Shown here in pieces: positions 1-9,221 of a stretch of DNA of 36,021 nucleotides. A program made the position numbers and the translations under genes. Location of the stretch: positions 1 to 36,021 of the forward strand of contig NZ_AKJA01000038.1 of NCBI RefSeq assembly GCF_000282575.1, read 5' to 3'. Position 1 is the stretch's first letter, and every line of letters starts with the position of its first letter. Origin of the DNA: Herbaspirillum sp. YR522 (GTDB taxonomy: Bacteria; Pseudomonadota; Gammaproteobacteria; Burkholderiales; Burkholderiaceae_D). A model generated the notes under the pieces. That model was not told the origin of the DNA, ran no database searches, and saw nothing but the letters and a program-made list of their open reading frames with translations.

Positions 1-272
1 CCGGCGCCAGCCAGTCGCACATGCTGGCGTTGGACTATGCGTTGCGGCCGGTGCTGTCCTCGCTCAACCCCAAGCACGTGCTGCCCAGCATCTATGCCAC
101 CGAAAGCCAGGTGACCTGGAGCGACGAAGCAGGGCTGGTGCTGGATGCCCCCATCGAAGCGCGGGTCGACGAAGGCGTGGCGCAGTTGTCGGCCAGCCTG
201 TTGGCCTTGCACCGTGCGGCACCCGAGCAGTTTCACGAAATTCCATTCTCGCAGGTGCGCTGTAGCATCTGA
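1..272 (+). CDS. ssuE: SsuE, NADPH-dependent FMN reductase (3' part)
   Basis: The window opens inside this gene; the visible frame begins at base 3 and gives the last 89 residues, ending in TGA at 270-272. The segment GASQSHMLALDYALRPVLSSL matches the C-terminal half of SsuE-type flavin reductases, which normally run to about 190 residues. SsuE reduces FMN with NADPH in the cytoplasm and supplies FMNH2 to the SsuD monooxygenase. The identity is reinforced by the following ssuA, ssuD, ssuC, ssuB and ssuF on the same strand. The flavin-binding N-terminus, the start codon and the operon promoter lie outside the window, so regulation cannot be judged. Confidence 0.9.
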   Translation, partial: GASQSHMLALDYALRPVLSSLNPKHVLPSIYATESQVTWSDEAGLVLDAPIEARVDEGVAQLSASLLALHRAAPEQFHEIPFSQVRCSI

Positions 273-275
273 AGC

Positions 276-298
276 ACACCAACGCTGGTGTTTTATTT
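276..298 (+). terminator. Weak hairpin with T-rich tail between ssuE and ssuA
   Basis: A 6-bp perfect stem (ACACCA at 276-281, TGGTGT at 286-291) with a four-base loop is followed by TTTATTT. It begins four bases after the ssuE stop. The stem is short, so it could be a leaky terminator giving different levels of ssuE and ssuA, or it may be chance. Confidence 0.35.
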
Positions 299-377
299 CC
301 ACGCGCCGCCGGGCGACGTGGCGGGGTGCCTCGCGGCCCGCGCTCACCGACCGCAGTTCAGCAATCAGGAGAAGACA

Positions 378-1355
378 TTGAAGCAGAACATCAAACCGTC
401 GTGGCGCCGTCGCGCCTTGGGCTGGCTGGGTGCGGCTGCATTGGGCAGCGCCGTGCTGGCGCTGGGCCTGCCGCAGGCGGCGCAGGCACAGCAGGCCAAG
501 CTGCTGCGCATCGGTTACCAGAAGGCGGCCAATACGCTGGTGCTGCTCAAGGCCCATGGCACGCTGGAAAAACGCCTGCAGGCACTGGGCGTGGAAGTGA
601 AGTGGGCCGAGTTCGCGGCCGGGCCGCAGTTGCTCGAAGCGCTCAACGTCGGCTCGATCGACTTCGGCTACGTAGGCGAGGCGCCCCCGGTATTTGCCCA
701 GGCCGCCGGTGCCGACTTCGTCTATACCGCTTACGAGATCCCCACCCCCGACGCCGAGGGTGTGCTGGTGCCAGGCAAGTCGACGCTCAGGAGCGTGGCC
801 GACCTCAAGGGCAAGAAGGTGGCCTTCAACAAGGGCTCCGACGTGCACTGGCTGGTGGTGGCGCTGTTGAAGAAGGCTGGACTGTCCTATAGCGACATCC
901 AGCCGGTCTATCTGGCGCCGGCCGATGCCCGCGCCGCCTTCGAGAAGGGCGCCATCGACGCCTGGGCCATCTGGGATCCGTTCCAGGCCGCCGCCGAGAA
1001 GCAGGTCGGCGCACGGCGGCTGGCGTCCGGCGTGGGCGCGGTGAGCCATCACCAGTTCTTCCTCAGCGCGCGGGCGTTCGCCAGCAAAAATGCCGGGATC
1101 GAAAAGATCCTGCTCGAGGAGATCACCCGCGAAGGCCAGTGGATCAAGTCCAACATTGCCCAGGCGGCGGCGCAACTGGCGCCGATCCAGGGCCTGGAGA
1201 GCGACGTCATCGAAACCGGCCTCAAGCGCTATGCCCACGTCTACAAGCCCATCGACGCCCAGGTGCTGGCCGAGCAGCAGCGCATCGCCGATGCCTTCTT
1301 CGAGCTCAAGCTGATCCCGAAGAAACTCAACGTCAACGACGCCGTATTGAAGTAA
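378..1355 (+). CDS. ssuA: SsuA, periplasmic aliphatic sulfonate-binding protein
   Basis: This 325-residue protein is the binding protein of the SsuABC sulfonate importer: it captures alkanesulfonates in the periplasm and delivers them to SsuC. I chose the TTG at 378 because CAGGAGAAG at 366-374 is a good ribosome site and the resulting N-terminus ([13 protein letters not shown], a hydrophobic core, then AQA) is a classic signal peptide cleaved near residue 36. An upstream ATG in frame at 288 would bury that signal behind 30 unlikely residues. [16 protein letters not shown] and the segment [17 protein letters not shown] are typical of the SsuA/TauA family. It lies 25 bases before ssuD. Confidence 0.93.
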   Translation: MKQNIKPSWRRRALGWLGAAALGSAVLALGLPQAAQAQQAKLLRIGYQKAANTLVLLKAHGTLEKRLQALGVEVKWAEFAAGPQLLEALNVGSIDFGYVGEAPPVFAQAAGADFVYTAYEIPTPDAEGVLVPGKSTLRSVADLKGKKVAFNKGSDVHWLVVALLKKAGLSYSDIQPVYLAPADARAAFEKGAIDAWAIWDPFQAAAEKQVGARRLASGVGAVSHHQFFLSARAFASKNAGIEKILLEEITREGQWIKSNIAQAAAQLAPIQGLESDVIETGLKRYAHVYKPIDAQVLAEQQRIADAFFELKLIPKKLNVNDAVLK

Positions 1356-1380
1356 GCCCCCATCGAAGCTGGAGTCAGGC

Positions 1381-2565
1381 ATGAATCTTTTCTGGTTTAT
1401 CCCCACCCACGGCGACAGCCGCTACCTTGGCACCGCCGAGGGCGCGCGTGCGGTCACCCACGATTACATCAAGCAGATCGCGGTGGCGGCCGACACGCTC
1501 GGCTACGAAGGCGTGCTGCTGCCCACCGGCCGTTCCTGCGAAGACGCCTGGGTGGCCGCGGCCAGCCTCATCGATGCCACCAGGCGCCTCAAGTTCCTGG
1601 TGGCGGTGCGCCCCGGGCTGACCGCACCGACCCTGTCGGCGCGCATGGCGGCGACCTTCGACCGCCTCTCCAACGGGCGCCTGCTGATCAATGTGGTGAC
1701 CGGCGGCGACCCGGTCGAGCAGGCCAACGATGGCATCTTCGGCACCCATGCCGAGCGCTATGAGATATCGGACGAATTCCTCAAGATCTGGCGCAGCGTG
1801 CTGGCCAATACCCATACCGGCGGTGAGACCGATTTCGAGGGCAAGCACCTGCGGGTCAAGGGCGCCAAGGCGCTCTATCCACCGGTACAGGGGCCTTACC
1901 CGCCGCTGTACTTCGGTGGCTCCTCGCCCGAGGCGATCGACCTGGCCGCCGAGCAATGCGACGTCTACCTGACCTGGGGCGAGCCACCCGCGGCGGTGGC
2001 CGAAAAGATCGCCCGCGTGCGCCAGCGCGCGGCCCGCGCAGGACGTACGCTGCGCTTCGGCATTCGCTTGCACGTGATCGTGCGCGAGACCAACGAGGCG
2101 GCGTGGCGCGCGGCCGACGAGCTCATCAGCCGGGTCGACGACGAAGCCATCGCCAAGGCGCAGGCCAATTTCGCCCGTATGGACTCCGAGGGCCAACGGC
2201 GCATGGCCGCGCTGCATGGCGGCCGGCGCGACCGGCTCGAGGTCAGCCCCAACCTGTGGGCTGGCGTCGGCCTGGTGCGCAACGGCGCCGGCACCGCGCT
2301 GGTGGGCGATGCGCCCACGGTGGCCGCGCGCATCAAGGAATATGCCGAACTCGGTATCGATACCTTCGTGATGTCGGGTTACCCGCACCTGGAAGAGGCC
2401 TATCGCTTCGCCGAACTGGTGTTCCCGTTACTGCCGCGCGCGCTGCAGGACAAGGTGGCCGGCACTGCGCTGGCCGGGCCGCTGGGCGAGATCATCGGCA
2501 ACACCGACGTGCCCAAGGCGGCCCATGCCCAGGCCGGCGCCGGGTTGCGCGCCGCGCAGGGTTGA
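1381..2565 (+). CDS. ssuD: SsuD, FMNH2-dependent alkanesulfonate monooxygenase
   Basis: This 394-residue enzyme cleaves the carbon-sulfur bond of C-alkanesulfonates with O2 and FMNH2, giving sulfite and an aldehyde. It is a bacterial-luciferase-like TIM barrel. The N-terminus [17 protein letters not shown], the internal [20 protein letters not shown] and the C-terminal [19 protein letters not shown] are hallmark SsuD segments. The E. coli enzyme has 381 residues; the excess here is an Ala/Gly-rich C-terminal tail. The ATG is preceded by CTGGAG. The enzyme depends on SsuE for reduced flavin, and the gene lies between ssuA and ssuC as in the Pseudomonas ssuEADCBF order. Confidence 0.96.
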   Translation: MNLFWFIPTHGDSRYLGTAEGARAVTHDYIKQIAVAADTLGYEGVLLPTGRSCEDAWVAAASLIDATRRLKFLVAVRPGLTAPTLSARMAATFDRLSNGRLLINVVTGGDPVEQANDGIFGTHAERYEISDEFLKIWRSVLANTHTGGETDFEGKHLRVKGAKALYPPVQGPYPPLYFGGSSPEAIDLAAEQCDVYLTWGEPPAAVAEKIARVRQRAARAGRTLRFGIRLHVIVRETNEAAWRAADELISRVDDEAIAKAQANFARMDSEGQRRMAALHGGRRDRLEVSPNLWAGVGLVRNGAGTALVGDAPTVAARIKEYAELGIDTFVMSGYPHLEEAYRFAELVFPLLPRALQDKVAGTALAGPLGEIIGNTDVPKAAHAQAGAGLRAAQG

Positions 2566-2572
2566 GGCCGAC

Positions 2573-3421
2573 ATGAGCAGCGCATCCAATGCATCGCTCG
2601 AAGTCGGCGCCACCGATGCCGTCGCCACCGGCGCGGGTCGCAAGCCGGCGCGCGCCGAGCACGGGCGTCGCAAGCTGAGCTGGGTCGGCTGGCTGCTGCC
2701 GCTGGCGCTGATGGTCTGGTGGGAGATCGCAGCCCAGGCAGGCTGGCTGTCGAGCCGCATCCTGCCCGAGCCGCTGGCGGTATTGAAGGCGGTGTGGACC
2801 CTGTCGGCCTCGGGCGAGCTGTGGCGCCACCTGGCCGTGTCGGGCGGGCGTGCGGCTTCCGGCTTTGCCGTGGGCGCCGGGCTGGGGCTGGTGCTGGGCC
2901 TGCTGTCGGGCAGCTGGCGCTGGGCCGAACTGCTGCTCGATACCACGCTGCAGATGGTGCGCAACATTCCCGCGCTGGCGTTGATCCCGCTGGTGATCCT
3001 GTGGTTCGGCATCGACGAGACGGCCAAGCTGTTCCTGGTGTCGGTGGGCGTGTTCTTCCCGGTCTACCTCAACACCTTCCACGGCATCCGGTCGGTCGAC
3101 CGTGGCTTGATCGAGATGGCGCGCAGCTATGGGCTGTCGGGCTGGCCGTTGTACCGCGATGTGATCCTGCCGGGGGCCTTGCCGTCGATCCTGGTCGGCC
3201 TGCGCTTTGCGCTGGGCCTGGTGTGGGTGCTGCTGATCGTGGCAGAGACCATTTCGGCCCAGTCCGGCATCGGCTACATGACCATGAACGCGCGCGAGTT
3301 CCTGCAGACCGATGTGGTGCTGGTCGGGATCCTGCTCTATGCGCTGCTGGGCAAGCTGGCCGATACCGCCGCGCGCGCGCTGGAACGGTTCTGGCTGCGC
3401 TGGCATCCGGGTTACCAATGA
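2573..3421 (+). CDS. ssuC: SsuC, sulfonate ABC transporter permease
   Basis: A 282-residue inner-membrane permease of the SsuABC importer. The start at ATG 2573, seven bases after the ssuD stop, avoids an unnatural extension into ssuD. After a polar N-terminus of about 30 residues, hydrophobic segments recur through the protein. The ABC-permease EAA-like loop is visible as [39 protein letters not shown] is characteristic of the SsuC/TauC/NrtB group. The stop overlaps the ssuB ATG at 3418, indicating translational coupling. Confidence 0.94.
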   Translation: MSSASNASLEVGATDAVATGAGRKPARAEHGRRKLSWVGWLLPLALMVWWEIAAQAGWLSSRILPEPLAVLKAVWTLSASGELWRHLAVSGGRAASGFAVGAGLGLVLGLLSGSWRWAELLLDTTLQMVRNIPALALIPLVILWFGIDETAKLFLVSVGVFFPVYLNTFHGIRSVDRGLIEMARSYGLSGWPLYRDVILPGALPSILVGLRFALGLVWVLLIVAETISAQSGIGYMTMNAREFLQTDVVLVGILLYALLGKLADTAARALERFWLRWHPGYQ

Positions 3422-4308
3422 ATTCCGATACCGTCCACCGTTCGCAGGAGAAAGTCGTGCACATCCATGCCCAGGAAAACCAGGAAGTCGGTCGCACCGC
3501 CGCTGCCGGCAGCACCGGCGGCATCGGTATCGCCCTCAGGTCGCTGTCCAAGTCGTTCTCCGGGCGCCAGGTCCTGCACCAGGTCGACCTGCGGGTAGAG
3601 CCGGGCGAGTTCGTGGCCATCGTCGGCCGCAGCGGGTGCGGCAAGAGCACCCTGCTGCGGCTGGTGGCGCAACTCGACGGCGCCAGCAGTGGCGAGGTGA
3701 TCTTCGAGCAGCACGACGCGGTGGGCGAACCCGAGATTCGGATCATGTTCCAGGATTCGCGCCTGCTGCCGTGGAAGCGGGTGTTGGAAAACGTCGCCCT
3801 GGGCTTGCCCCGGTCGGCCGCGCCACAGGCCTTGCAGGCGTTGCGCCAGGTCGGGCTCGAGCAGCGCGCCGGCGAGTGGCCGGCGGTACTGTCGGGCGGG
3901 CAGTGGCAACGCGTGGCGCTGGCCCGGGCGCTGGTGCACGAACCGCAATTGCTGCTGCTCGACGAACCGCTGGGCGCGCTCGACGCGCTCACCCGTATCG
4001 AGATGCAGGAACTGATCGAATCGCTATGGCAGTCGCGCGGATTCACCGCCTTGCTGGTCACGCACGACGTGCAGGAAGCCATTGCCCTGGCCGACCGGGT
4101 ATTGCTGATCGAGGATGGTCATGTGGCGCTGGACCAGCGCATCGAACTGGAGCGTCCACGTTCGCGCGGCCAGGCCCGCTTCGCGCAACTGGAAGAGTGG
4201 ATCCTGGCGCGCGTGCTGCGCCACCCCGGCAGCGAGCCGGCGGTCGATGAAACAAGTCCTGGCTTGCTCGCGCCGCGTAGCGTGCAGCAGGTCCAATGGG
4301 CGGTCTGA
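3418..4308 (+). CDS. ssuB: SsuB, sulfonate ABC transporter ATPase
   Basis: The cytoplasmic ATPase of the sulfonate importer, 296 residues from the ATG at 3418, which overlaps the ssuC stop as ATGA. An in-frame GTG at 3457, six bases after an AGGAG, is a serious alternative and would give 283 residues. Visible are Walker [10 protein letters not shown], the Q-loop region [12 protein letters not shown], signature [15 protein letters not shown], Walker [13 protein letters not shown] and switch histidine in [10 protein letters not shown]. The signature has W after LSGGQ, a common SsuB variant. The C-terminus extends about 50 residues past the ATPase core. Confidence 0.94.
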   Translation: MNSDTVHRSQEKVVHIHAQENQEVGRTAAAGSTGGIGIALRSLSKSFSGRQVLHQVDLRVEPGEFVAIVGRSGCGKSTLLRLVAQLDGASSGEVIFEQHDAVGEPEIRIMFQDSRLLPWKRVLENVALGLPRSAAPQALQALRQVGLEQRAGEWPAVLSGGQWQRVALARALVHEPQLLLLDEPLGALDALTRIEMQELIESLWQSRGFTALLVTHDVQEAIALADRVLLIEDGHVALDQRIELERPRSRGQARFAQLEEWILARVLRHPGSEPAVDETSPGLLAPRSVQQVQWAV

Positions 4309-4387
4309 ACCGCCGGCTTCATCTATTTCACCCATCGCGGTCCGGCCCCCAGGGCGGCCCGCACCCATTACCTTCAAGGAGCACAGC

Positions 4388-4603
4388 ATGACCATCCAAG
4401 CCATCAACGTACGCAACCAGTTCAAGGGCAAAGTCAAGGCCATCATCGAAGGTTCGGTGGTCTCCGAAGTCGATGTCGAGACCCCGGCCGGCATCGTCAC
4501 ATCGGTCATCACCACCCGTTCGGTGAAGGACCTGGGCCTGACCATCGGCAGCGAAGTGGTCGCGCTGGTGAAGGCGACCGAAGTCTCGATCGCCAAGCTG
4601 TAA
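4388..4603 (+). CDS. ssuF: SsuF, small molybdopterin-binding (Mop/TOBE) protein
   Basis: A 71-residue protein forming a single Mop/TOBE domain: NVRNQFKGKVKAIIEGSVVSEVDV followed by TSVITTRSVKDLGLTIGSEVVALVKATEV. It starts at an ATG with AAGGAGC at 4377-4383. Such domains bind molybdate or other small oxyanions as oligomers. In Pseudomonas putida the sixth gene of ssuEADCBF encodes this type of protein and is needed for full sulfonate use, though its biochemical role is unsettled. Position directly after ssuB supports calling it SsuF. It lies 79 bases after ssuB and before a strong hairpin. Confidence 0.9.
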   Translation: MTIQAINVRNQFKGKVKAIIEGSVVSEVDVETPAGIVTSVITTRSVKDLGLTIGSEVVALVKATEVSIAKL

Positions 4604-4608
4604 TGCGT

Positions 4609-4638
4609 GCCGCAGCCGCCTGGCGCAGGCGCTGCGGC
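4609..4638 (+). other. Strong GC hairpin after ssuF
   Basis: The arm GCCGCAG at 4609-4615 pairs with CTGCGGC at 4632-4638. An inner CGCCTG (4617-4622) pairs with CAGGCG (4626-4631), leaving one bulged base and a three-base loop. There is no T-run after it, so it is not a canonical intrinsic terminator. It may protect the upstream mRNA 3' end or lower read-through into the EAL gene. Confidence 0.5.
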
Positions 4639-4670
4639 CGTCAGCGAACCCAGAAGGAACAAGGAGCCAG

Positions 4671-5495
4671 ATGACATCTTCGGCACTGCAGGCTTACCTG
4701 GAGCGCCTCGAGCAGGCGGCGCGCAGCAGCCAATCCAAGGTCTGGCTGGACGAGCACGGACGTGCCGTCGGCCGCTATTTCAATACTTCGCTGACCTCGG
4801 CCTTCCAGCCGGTGCGCAGTTTCGGCGCTGGCGAGATCGTCGCCGTCGAGGCCTTCGCGCGCAGCTATTCCGAATTCGACAGCGGCCTGCACCTGTGGAA
4901 GCTGCTGGACCAGGCCGCCAGCGACGACGAGTCGGTCGAGCTCGATCGCCTGTGCCGCATGCTGCATGCGGTCAATTACTATCGCCAGGGCGGCACCGAC
5001 AGTCCCGAGCTGCACCTGTCGGTGCACGCCCGGCTGCTGGCGGCGGTCAACAGCAACCACGGGGTGGCATACCGGCATATCCTGTCCAAGCTGGAACTGG
5101 CGCACGATCGCATCGTGCTGCAATTGCCGGTGGTCACGCCCAACCAGCGCTGGCTGCTCAACTACGTGCTCGACAATTACCGGCGCAACGGCTTCAGGCT
5201 GGGGGTATCGGCCAATAGCCCGCTGGAAGCGTTGGGCCTGCTGGACAAGGTGCGCCCGGACCTGATCAAGGTCGATGCCCGCGAACTGCCGGACCCCGAC
5301 AGCGTCGGCCTGCTGTTGCTGCGTGCGGCCGAGCAGGGCGTACGGATCTTCTTCAAGCGGGTCGAGAATGCCGATGTGTTCGAGCGCCTGAACCAGTTCG
5401 GCGCGGCCATGGGCGAGCCGATACTGGCCCAGGGCTACCTGTGGGACCGGCCCCAGGCCAGGCTGCCGGCGGCGGCACTGGGACGGGCCGCCTGA
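4671..5495 (+). CDS. Degenerate EAL-domain protein
   Basis: A 274-residue cytoplasmic protein that threads along an EAL (cyclic-di-GMP phosphodiesterase) domain. The EAL signature is EAF at 60-62, the strand normally carrying the metal-binding Asn reads HLSVH at 115-119, the second metal Glu strand reads VLQLP at 149-153, and the DDFG loop is replaced by GVSANSP at 178-184. The lysine strand reads LIKVD at 198-202, and the late QGY motif survives at 254-256. Most metal ligands are gone, so catalysis is unlikely; ligand sensing or a protein-interaction role is more plausible (inference). AAGGAG precedes the ATG. The gene follows ssuF on the same strand. No GGDEF, PAS or membrane segment is seen. 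Confidence 0.75.
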   Translation: MTSSALQAYLERLEQAARSSQSKVWLDEHGRAVGRYFNTSLTSAFQPVRSFGAGEIVAVEAFARSYSEFDSGLHLWKLLDQAASDDESVELDRLCRMLHAVNYYRQGGTDSPELHLSVHARLLAAVNSNHGVAYRHILSKLELAHDRIVLQLPVVTPNQRWLLNYVLDNYRRNGFRLGVSANSPLEALGLLDKVRPDLIKVDARELPDPDSVGLLLLRAAEQGVRIFFKRVENADVFERLNQFGAAMGEPILAQGYLWDRPQARLPAAALGRAA

Positions 5496-5529
5496 TCAAT
5501 TGTTGTACCCATGCCTGCGCGAGGACCCG

Positions 5530-6102
5530 ATGACTTCAGTTGCTTCCAGCCTTTCGCCCGCGCTACCGCGCATGGCCGATCATCGCGTGCTGGTGGTGCC
5601 GGGCCTGCACGGCAGCGGGCCGGGGCATTGGCAATCGCGTTGGGAGCGCTTGTACCCGGGCTTCGAACGGGTCCACCAGGATCACTGGGACCAGCCCGAC
5701 CTGCCTGGCTGGTCGCAGCGCCTGGGCCAGGTGCTGGCGCAATCGCCACGACCGGTGGTGCTGGTGGCGCACAGCTTCGGCTGCCTGACGGCGGTGCATC
5801 GGGCCGCGGCGCTGGCGCAGGACATCTCGCCCCTGGTCGGCGCCCTGCTGGTGGCGCCGGCCGATCCCGACAAGTTCGACGTCAGCGCGGCCGTGCGCTA
5901 TCGCCTGCCGTTTCCGGCGGTGGTGGTTGCCAGCCGCGACGATCCGTGGATGAGTGCGCCGCGAGCCCGTCAATGGGCCCACCAGTGGGGGGCGCGGTTT
6001 GTCGACGCCGGTGCGCTGGGCCATATCAATGCCGACTCGGGACTGGGGGATTGGGTCGAGGGACAGCAGTTGCTGCTGGACCTGATGGGGCAGCTCAAAT
6101 AG
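5530..6102 (+). CDS. RBBP9/YdeN-type small serine hydrolase
   Basis: A 190-residue cytoplasmic alpha/beta hydrolase of the RBBP9/YdeN (Ser_hydrolase) family. The start at ATG 5530 follows GAGGA at 5521-5525. The N-terminal VVPGLHGSGPGHWQSRWE is a family hallmark. The nucleophile is Ser82 in AHSFG, the acid is Asp137 or Asp138 in SRDDPW, and the base is His165 in LGHIN, so the triad is complete. The substrate is unknown. It sits 34 bases after the EAL gene and may be the last gene of the sulfonate run; a role in releasing sulfur from esters or amides is speculation. Confidence 0.85.
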   Translation: MTSVASSLSPALPRMADHRVLVVPGLHGSGPGHWQSRWERLYPGFERVHQDHWDQPDLPGWSQRLGQVLAQSPRPVVLVAHSFGCLTAVHRAAALAQDISPLVGALLVAPADPDKFDVSAAVRYRLPFPAVVVASRDDPWMSAPRARQWAHQWGARFVDAGALGHINADSGLGDWVEGQQLLLDLMGQLK

Positions 6103-6249
6103 CGTCGCCGGGCGCACGCCAGGACGCGCTCGCCGGGTCGGGTCCATTGGTTCTGATCGGCTCGGCTGCCGGTGCCTGGCGGCAATGGGCGCCTCGCCCG
6201 ACACGCAATTTCCATCGATCATTATTCGTTTTGAATCTAAGGGCATGCA

Positions 6250-6302
6250 AATAATTTAGTTCTCTTTATAACTAACGGATGCGAATATCAAGCTCCTATA
6301 GT
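6250..6302 (+). promoter_or_regulatory. Candidate activator-dependent promoter of cysTWA-cysB
   Basis: A sharply AT-rich stretch in a GC-rich neighbourhood precedes cysT. TATAGT at 6297-6302 is a good -10 hexamer. The matching -35 position (AACGGA at 6274-6279) is poor, as expected where an activator recruits polymerase. Upstream TTTATAACTAACGGA and ATTCGTTTTGAAT (6224-6236, inverted ends) could be CysB-family contacts. The transcription start would be about 6309. No binding data are implied. Confidence 0.45.
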
Positions 6303-6328
6303 CGCATTTGTAATAAAAAGAGAAGACC

Positions 6329-7216
6329 ATGTCCGCAACATCCGTTTCGATCCCGGCGGCCCGCAGCGCCGGGCCGGCTGCAGCAAGGGCTGGGCGCCGT
6401 GTGCTGCCAGGGTTCCATCTCTCCCTGGGTTTCACCATCTTCTACCTGGCACTGATCGTGCTGCTGCCGCTGTCGGCGATCTTCCTCAAGACCTTCACGT
6501 TGACCTGGCAAGGTTTCGTCGAGGCGGTGACCTCGCCGCGGGTGGTGGCGTCATACCAGCTGACCTTCGGCGCCTCGCTCATTGCCGCGCTCCTCAATGT
6601 CATCTTCGGCGGCATCGTGGCCTGGGTGCTGGTGCGCTACCGCTTTCCGGGCAAGCGCATCATCGACGCCCTGGTCGACCTGCCGTTCGCGCTGCCCACG
6701 GCCGTGGCCGGCATTGCGCTGACCACCCTCTATTCGCAGAACGGCTGGCTGGGAAAGCTGCTCGCGCCGCTGGGCATCAAGGTCGCCTTCACGCCATTGG
6801 GCGTGCTGGTGGCAATGACGTTCATCGGCTTGCCGTTCGTGGTGCGTACCGTGCAACCGGTGCTGGAAGAGGCCGAGCGCGAGCTGGAAGAAGCAGCTGC
6901 CAGCCTGGGGGCCAATCGCTGGCAGACCTTCTACCGGGTGGTGTTCCCGACCATCCTGCCGGCGCTGCTGACCGGCTTTGCGCTGGCCTTTGCACGCGCC
7001 ACCGGCGAATACGGCTCGGTGGTGTTCATTGCCGGCAACATGCCCATGGTGTCCGAGATCACGCCGCTGTTCATCATCACCAAGCTGGAACAGTACGACT
7101 ACGCCGGTGCCACCGCGATCGCCACGGTCATGCTGGTGGTGTCGTTCGTGCTGCTGCTGACGATCAACCTGTTGCAAGCCTGGAGCCGCAAGCGCGGCCG
7201 GGCAGAGAGGAACTGA
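6329..7216 (+). CDS. cysT: CysT (CysU), sulfate/thiosulfate permease
   Basis: A 295-residue inner-membrane permease of the CysTWA sulfate/thiosulfate importer. About 30 polar N-terminal residues precede six predicted membrane segments, beginning with [20 protein letters not shown]. The ABC permease loop is [41 protein letters not shown] and [14 protein letters not shown] are typical of CysT. The ATG follows AAAGAGAAG. It heads a tight unit: cysW begins one base after its stop. No sulfate-binding-protein gene lies upstream, where many relatives carry one. Confidence 0.95.
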   Translation: MSATSVSIPAARSAGPAAARAGRRVLPGFHLSLGFTIFYLALIVLLPLSAIFLKTFTLTWQGFVEAVTSPRVVASYQLTFGASLIAALLNVIFGGIVAWVLVRYRFPGKRIIDALVDLPFALPTAVAGIALTTLYSQNGWLGKLLAPLGIKVAFTPLGVLVAMTFIGLPFVVRTVQPVLEEAERELEEAAASLGANRWQTFYRVVFPTILPALLTGFALAFARATGEYGSVVFIAGNMPMVSEITPLFIITKLEQYDYAGATAIATVMLVVSFVLLLTINLLQAWSRKRGRAERN

Positions 7217-7217
7217 C

Positions 7218-8114
7218 ATGAGTGGCGCACCTGATTCGTTCATCGCCGCGGCCGCCCGCGCAGAACCACCGCTGACCCCCGGCGCCACGCTGGAGCCCTG
7301 GTGGGTGCGGGCGCTGCTGATTGCCGTGGCGCTGGTGTTCCTGACGCTGTTCCTGTTCGTGCCGCTGGTGGCGGTGTTCTACGAGGCGCTCAAGAAGGGC
7401 TGGGATGTCTACGTCGCCTCCATCGTCGAGCCCGATGCCTGGTCGGCCATCAAGTTGACCCTGATCACGGCGGCCATCGCGGTGCCGCTCAACCTGGTCT
7501 TCGGCGTGGCTGCGGCCTGGGCCATCGCCAAGTTCGAGTTCCGTGGCAAGAATGTGCTGCTGACCCTGATCGACCTGCCGTTCTCGGTGTCGCCGGTGAT
7601 CTCGGGCCTGATCTACGTGCTGCTGTTCGGCATGCAGGGCTACTTCGGTCCCTGGCTGCGCGAGCACGATATCAAGATCCTGTTTGCGGTGCCGGGCATC
7701 GTGCTGGCCACCATCTTCGTGACCTTCCCGTTCGTGGCCCGCGAGCTCATTCCGCTGATGCAGTCGCAGGGCAGCGAAGAGGAAGAGGCGGCGCTGGTGC
7801 TGGGCGCGTCGGGCTGGCGCACCTTCTGGCACGTGACCCTGCCCAATATCAAGTGGGGCCTGCTGTATGGCGTGATCCTGTGCAACGCGCGCGCCATGGG
7901 CGAGTTCGGTGCGGTGTCGGTGGTGTCGGGCCATATCCGGGGCGAGACCAACACCATCCCGTTGCAGGTCGAGATCCTCTACAACGAATTCAATATCACC
8001 GGCGCCTTCGCGGTGGCTTCGCTGCTGGCCTTCCTGGCCCTGGTGACGCTGGCCATCAAGAGCGTGGTCGAGTGGCGCATCCAGCGCCAGCTTGCCGTCA
8101 CCGACAGCCATTGA
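7218..8114 (+). CDS. cysW: CysW, sulfate/thiosulfate permease
   Basis: The second membrane subunit of the sulfate importer, 298 residues, pairing with CysT. After a 30-residue cytoplasmic N-terminus come membrane helices starting with [20 protein letters not shown]. The coupling loop toward CysA is [21 protein letters not shown], and [19 protein letters not shown] is highly typical of CysW. The ATG lies one base after the cysT stop and is preceded by AGAGAGGAAC, so the two are surely co-transcribed. Twenty-seven bases separate it from cysA. Confidence 0.95.
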   Translation: MSGAPDSFIAAAARAEPPLTPGATLEPWWVRALLIAVALVFLTLFLFVPLVAVFYEALKKGWDVYVASIVEPDAWSAIKLTLITAAIAVPLNLVFGVAAAWAIAKFEFRGKNVLLTLIDLPFSVSPVISGLIYVLLFGMQGYFGPWLREHDIKILFAVPGIVLATIFVTFPFVARELIPLMQSQGSEEEEAALVLGASGWRTFWHVTLPNIKWGLLYGVILCNARAMGEFGAVSVVSGHIRGETNTIPLQVEILYNEFNITGAFAVASLLAFLALVTLAIKSVVEWRIQRQLAVTDSH

Positions 8115-8141
8115 GCCGCCAGAACGCATAAGGAGCAGCAC

Positions 8142-9221
8142 ATGAGTATCGAAGTCAAACAGATCAACAAGCGTTTCGGCAGCTTCACCGCACTCGACGA
8201 TGTCTCGCTGAACTTCCCGGCTGGCGAGCTGACGGCCTTGCTGGGCCCGTCCGGCTGCGGCAAGACCACGCTGCTGCGCATCATCGCCGGGCTCGAGTCG
8301 CTCGACTCGGGCCAGGTGCTGCTCGATGGCGAAGACGCCTCGGCGCGTAATGTGCGCGAACGCCAGGTGGGTTTCGTGTTCCAGCACTACGCGCTGTTCA
8401 AGCACATGACGGTGTTCGAGAACATCGCCTTCGGGTTGCGCGTCAAGCCACGCAGCCAGCGCCCGTCCGAGAGCGTCATCCGCGACAAGGTCAGGAAGTT
8501 GCTCGAGCTGGTGCAGCTGGACTGGCTGGCCGACCGCTATCCGCCGCAATTGTCGGGCGGCCAGCGCCAGCGTATCGCGCTGGCCCGGGCGCTGGCGGTG
8601 GAGCCGCGCGTGCTGCTGCTGGACGAGCCGTTCGGGGCGCTCGATGCCAAGGTGCGCAAGGAGCTGCGCCGCTGGTTGCGCCGCTTGCACGATGAGCTGC
8701 ATGTCACCAGCATCTTCGTCACCCACGACCAGGAAGAAGCGCTGGAAGTGGCCGACCAGGTGGTGTTGATGAACAAGGGCCGGGTCGAGCAGCTGGGTTC
8801 GCCCGCCGAGGTCTACAACCACCCGGCCACGCCCTTCGTCTATGGTTTCCTGGGGAACGTCAACCTGTTCCATGGGCGCTTGCACGAGGGTGTGCTCGAT
8901 ACCGGCGGCGCGCGCTTCGAGGCGCCCAACCATGGCGATGCGCGCGACCTGGCAGGGATCGGTTTCGTGCGTCCGCACGAGCTCGATGTGGAGCGTTACA
9001 GCCCTGGCGCGCAGGGCATCGTGGTGCAATTGCGCCGTTCGCATGCGATCGGCCCGCTGGCGCAGCTGGAGCTGGAGCGCGACGACAATGCCGAGTTGAT
9101 CGAGGCGGTCATTTCCAACGAGCGGTTTGCCCAGCTGGGCTTGAAGAGTGGCGAGACGCTGGTGGTGCGGCCGCGTCGCCTGCAGGTGTTTGCCAACCAG
9201 GACGCCGGAGCCGCATCATGA
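8142..9221 (+). CDS. cysA: CysA, sulfate/thiosulfate importer ATPase
   Basis: The 359-residue ATPase that powers sulfate import. The ATPase core fills about residues 1-235: Walker [11 protein letters not shown]-loop [14 protein letters not shown], signature [15 protein letters not shown], Walker [14 protein letters not shown] and switch histidine in FVTHDQEEA. The remaining 120 residues form the regulatory C-terminal region with the segment [12 protein letters not shown], usual for CysA. AAGGAG lies before the ATG. The stop overlaps the next gene's ATG at 9218-9221, tying the regulator to the transport operon. Confidence 0.95.
   Translation: MSIEVKQINKRFGSFTALDDVSLNFPAGELTALLGPSGCGKTTLLRIIAGLESLDSGQVLLDGEDASARNVRERQVGFVFQHYALFKHMTVFENIAFGLRVKPRSQRPSESVIRDKVRKLLELVQLDWLADRYPPQLSGGQRQRIALARALAVEPRVLLLDEPFGALDAKVRKELRRWLRRLHDELHVTSIFVTHDQEEALEVADQVVLMNKGRVEQLGSPAEVYNHPATPFVYGFLGNVNLFHGRLHEGVLDTGGARFEAPNHGDARDLAGIGFVRPHELDVERYSPGAQGIVVQLRRSHAIGPLAQLELERDDNAELIEAVISNERFAQLGLKSGETLVVRPRRLQVFANQDAGAAS

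Noticed and set aside
7164-9044. A 626-codon open frame on the minus strand
   Set aside because: It is antisense to cysW and cysA, both of which have complete motif sets.
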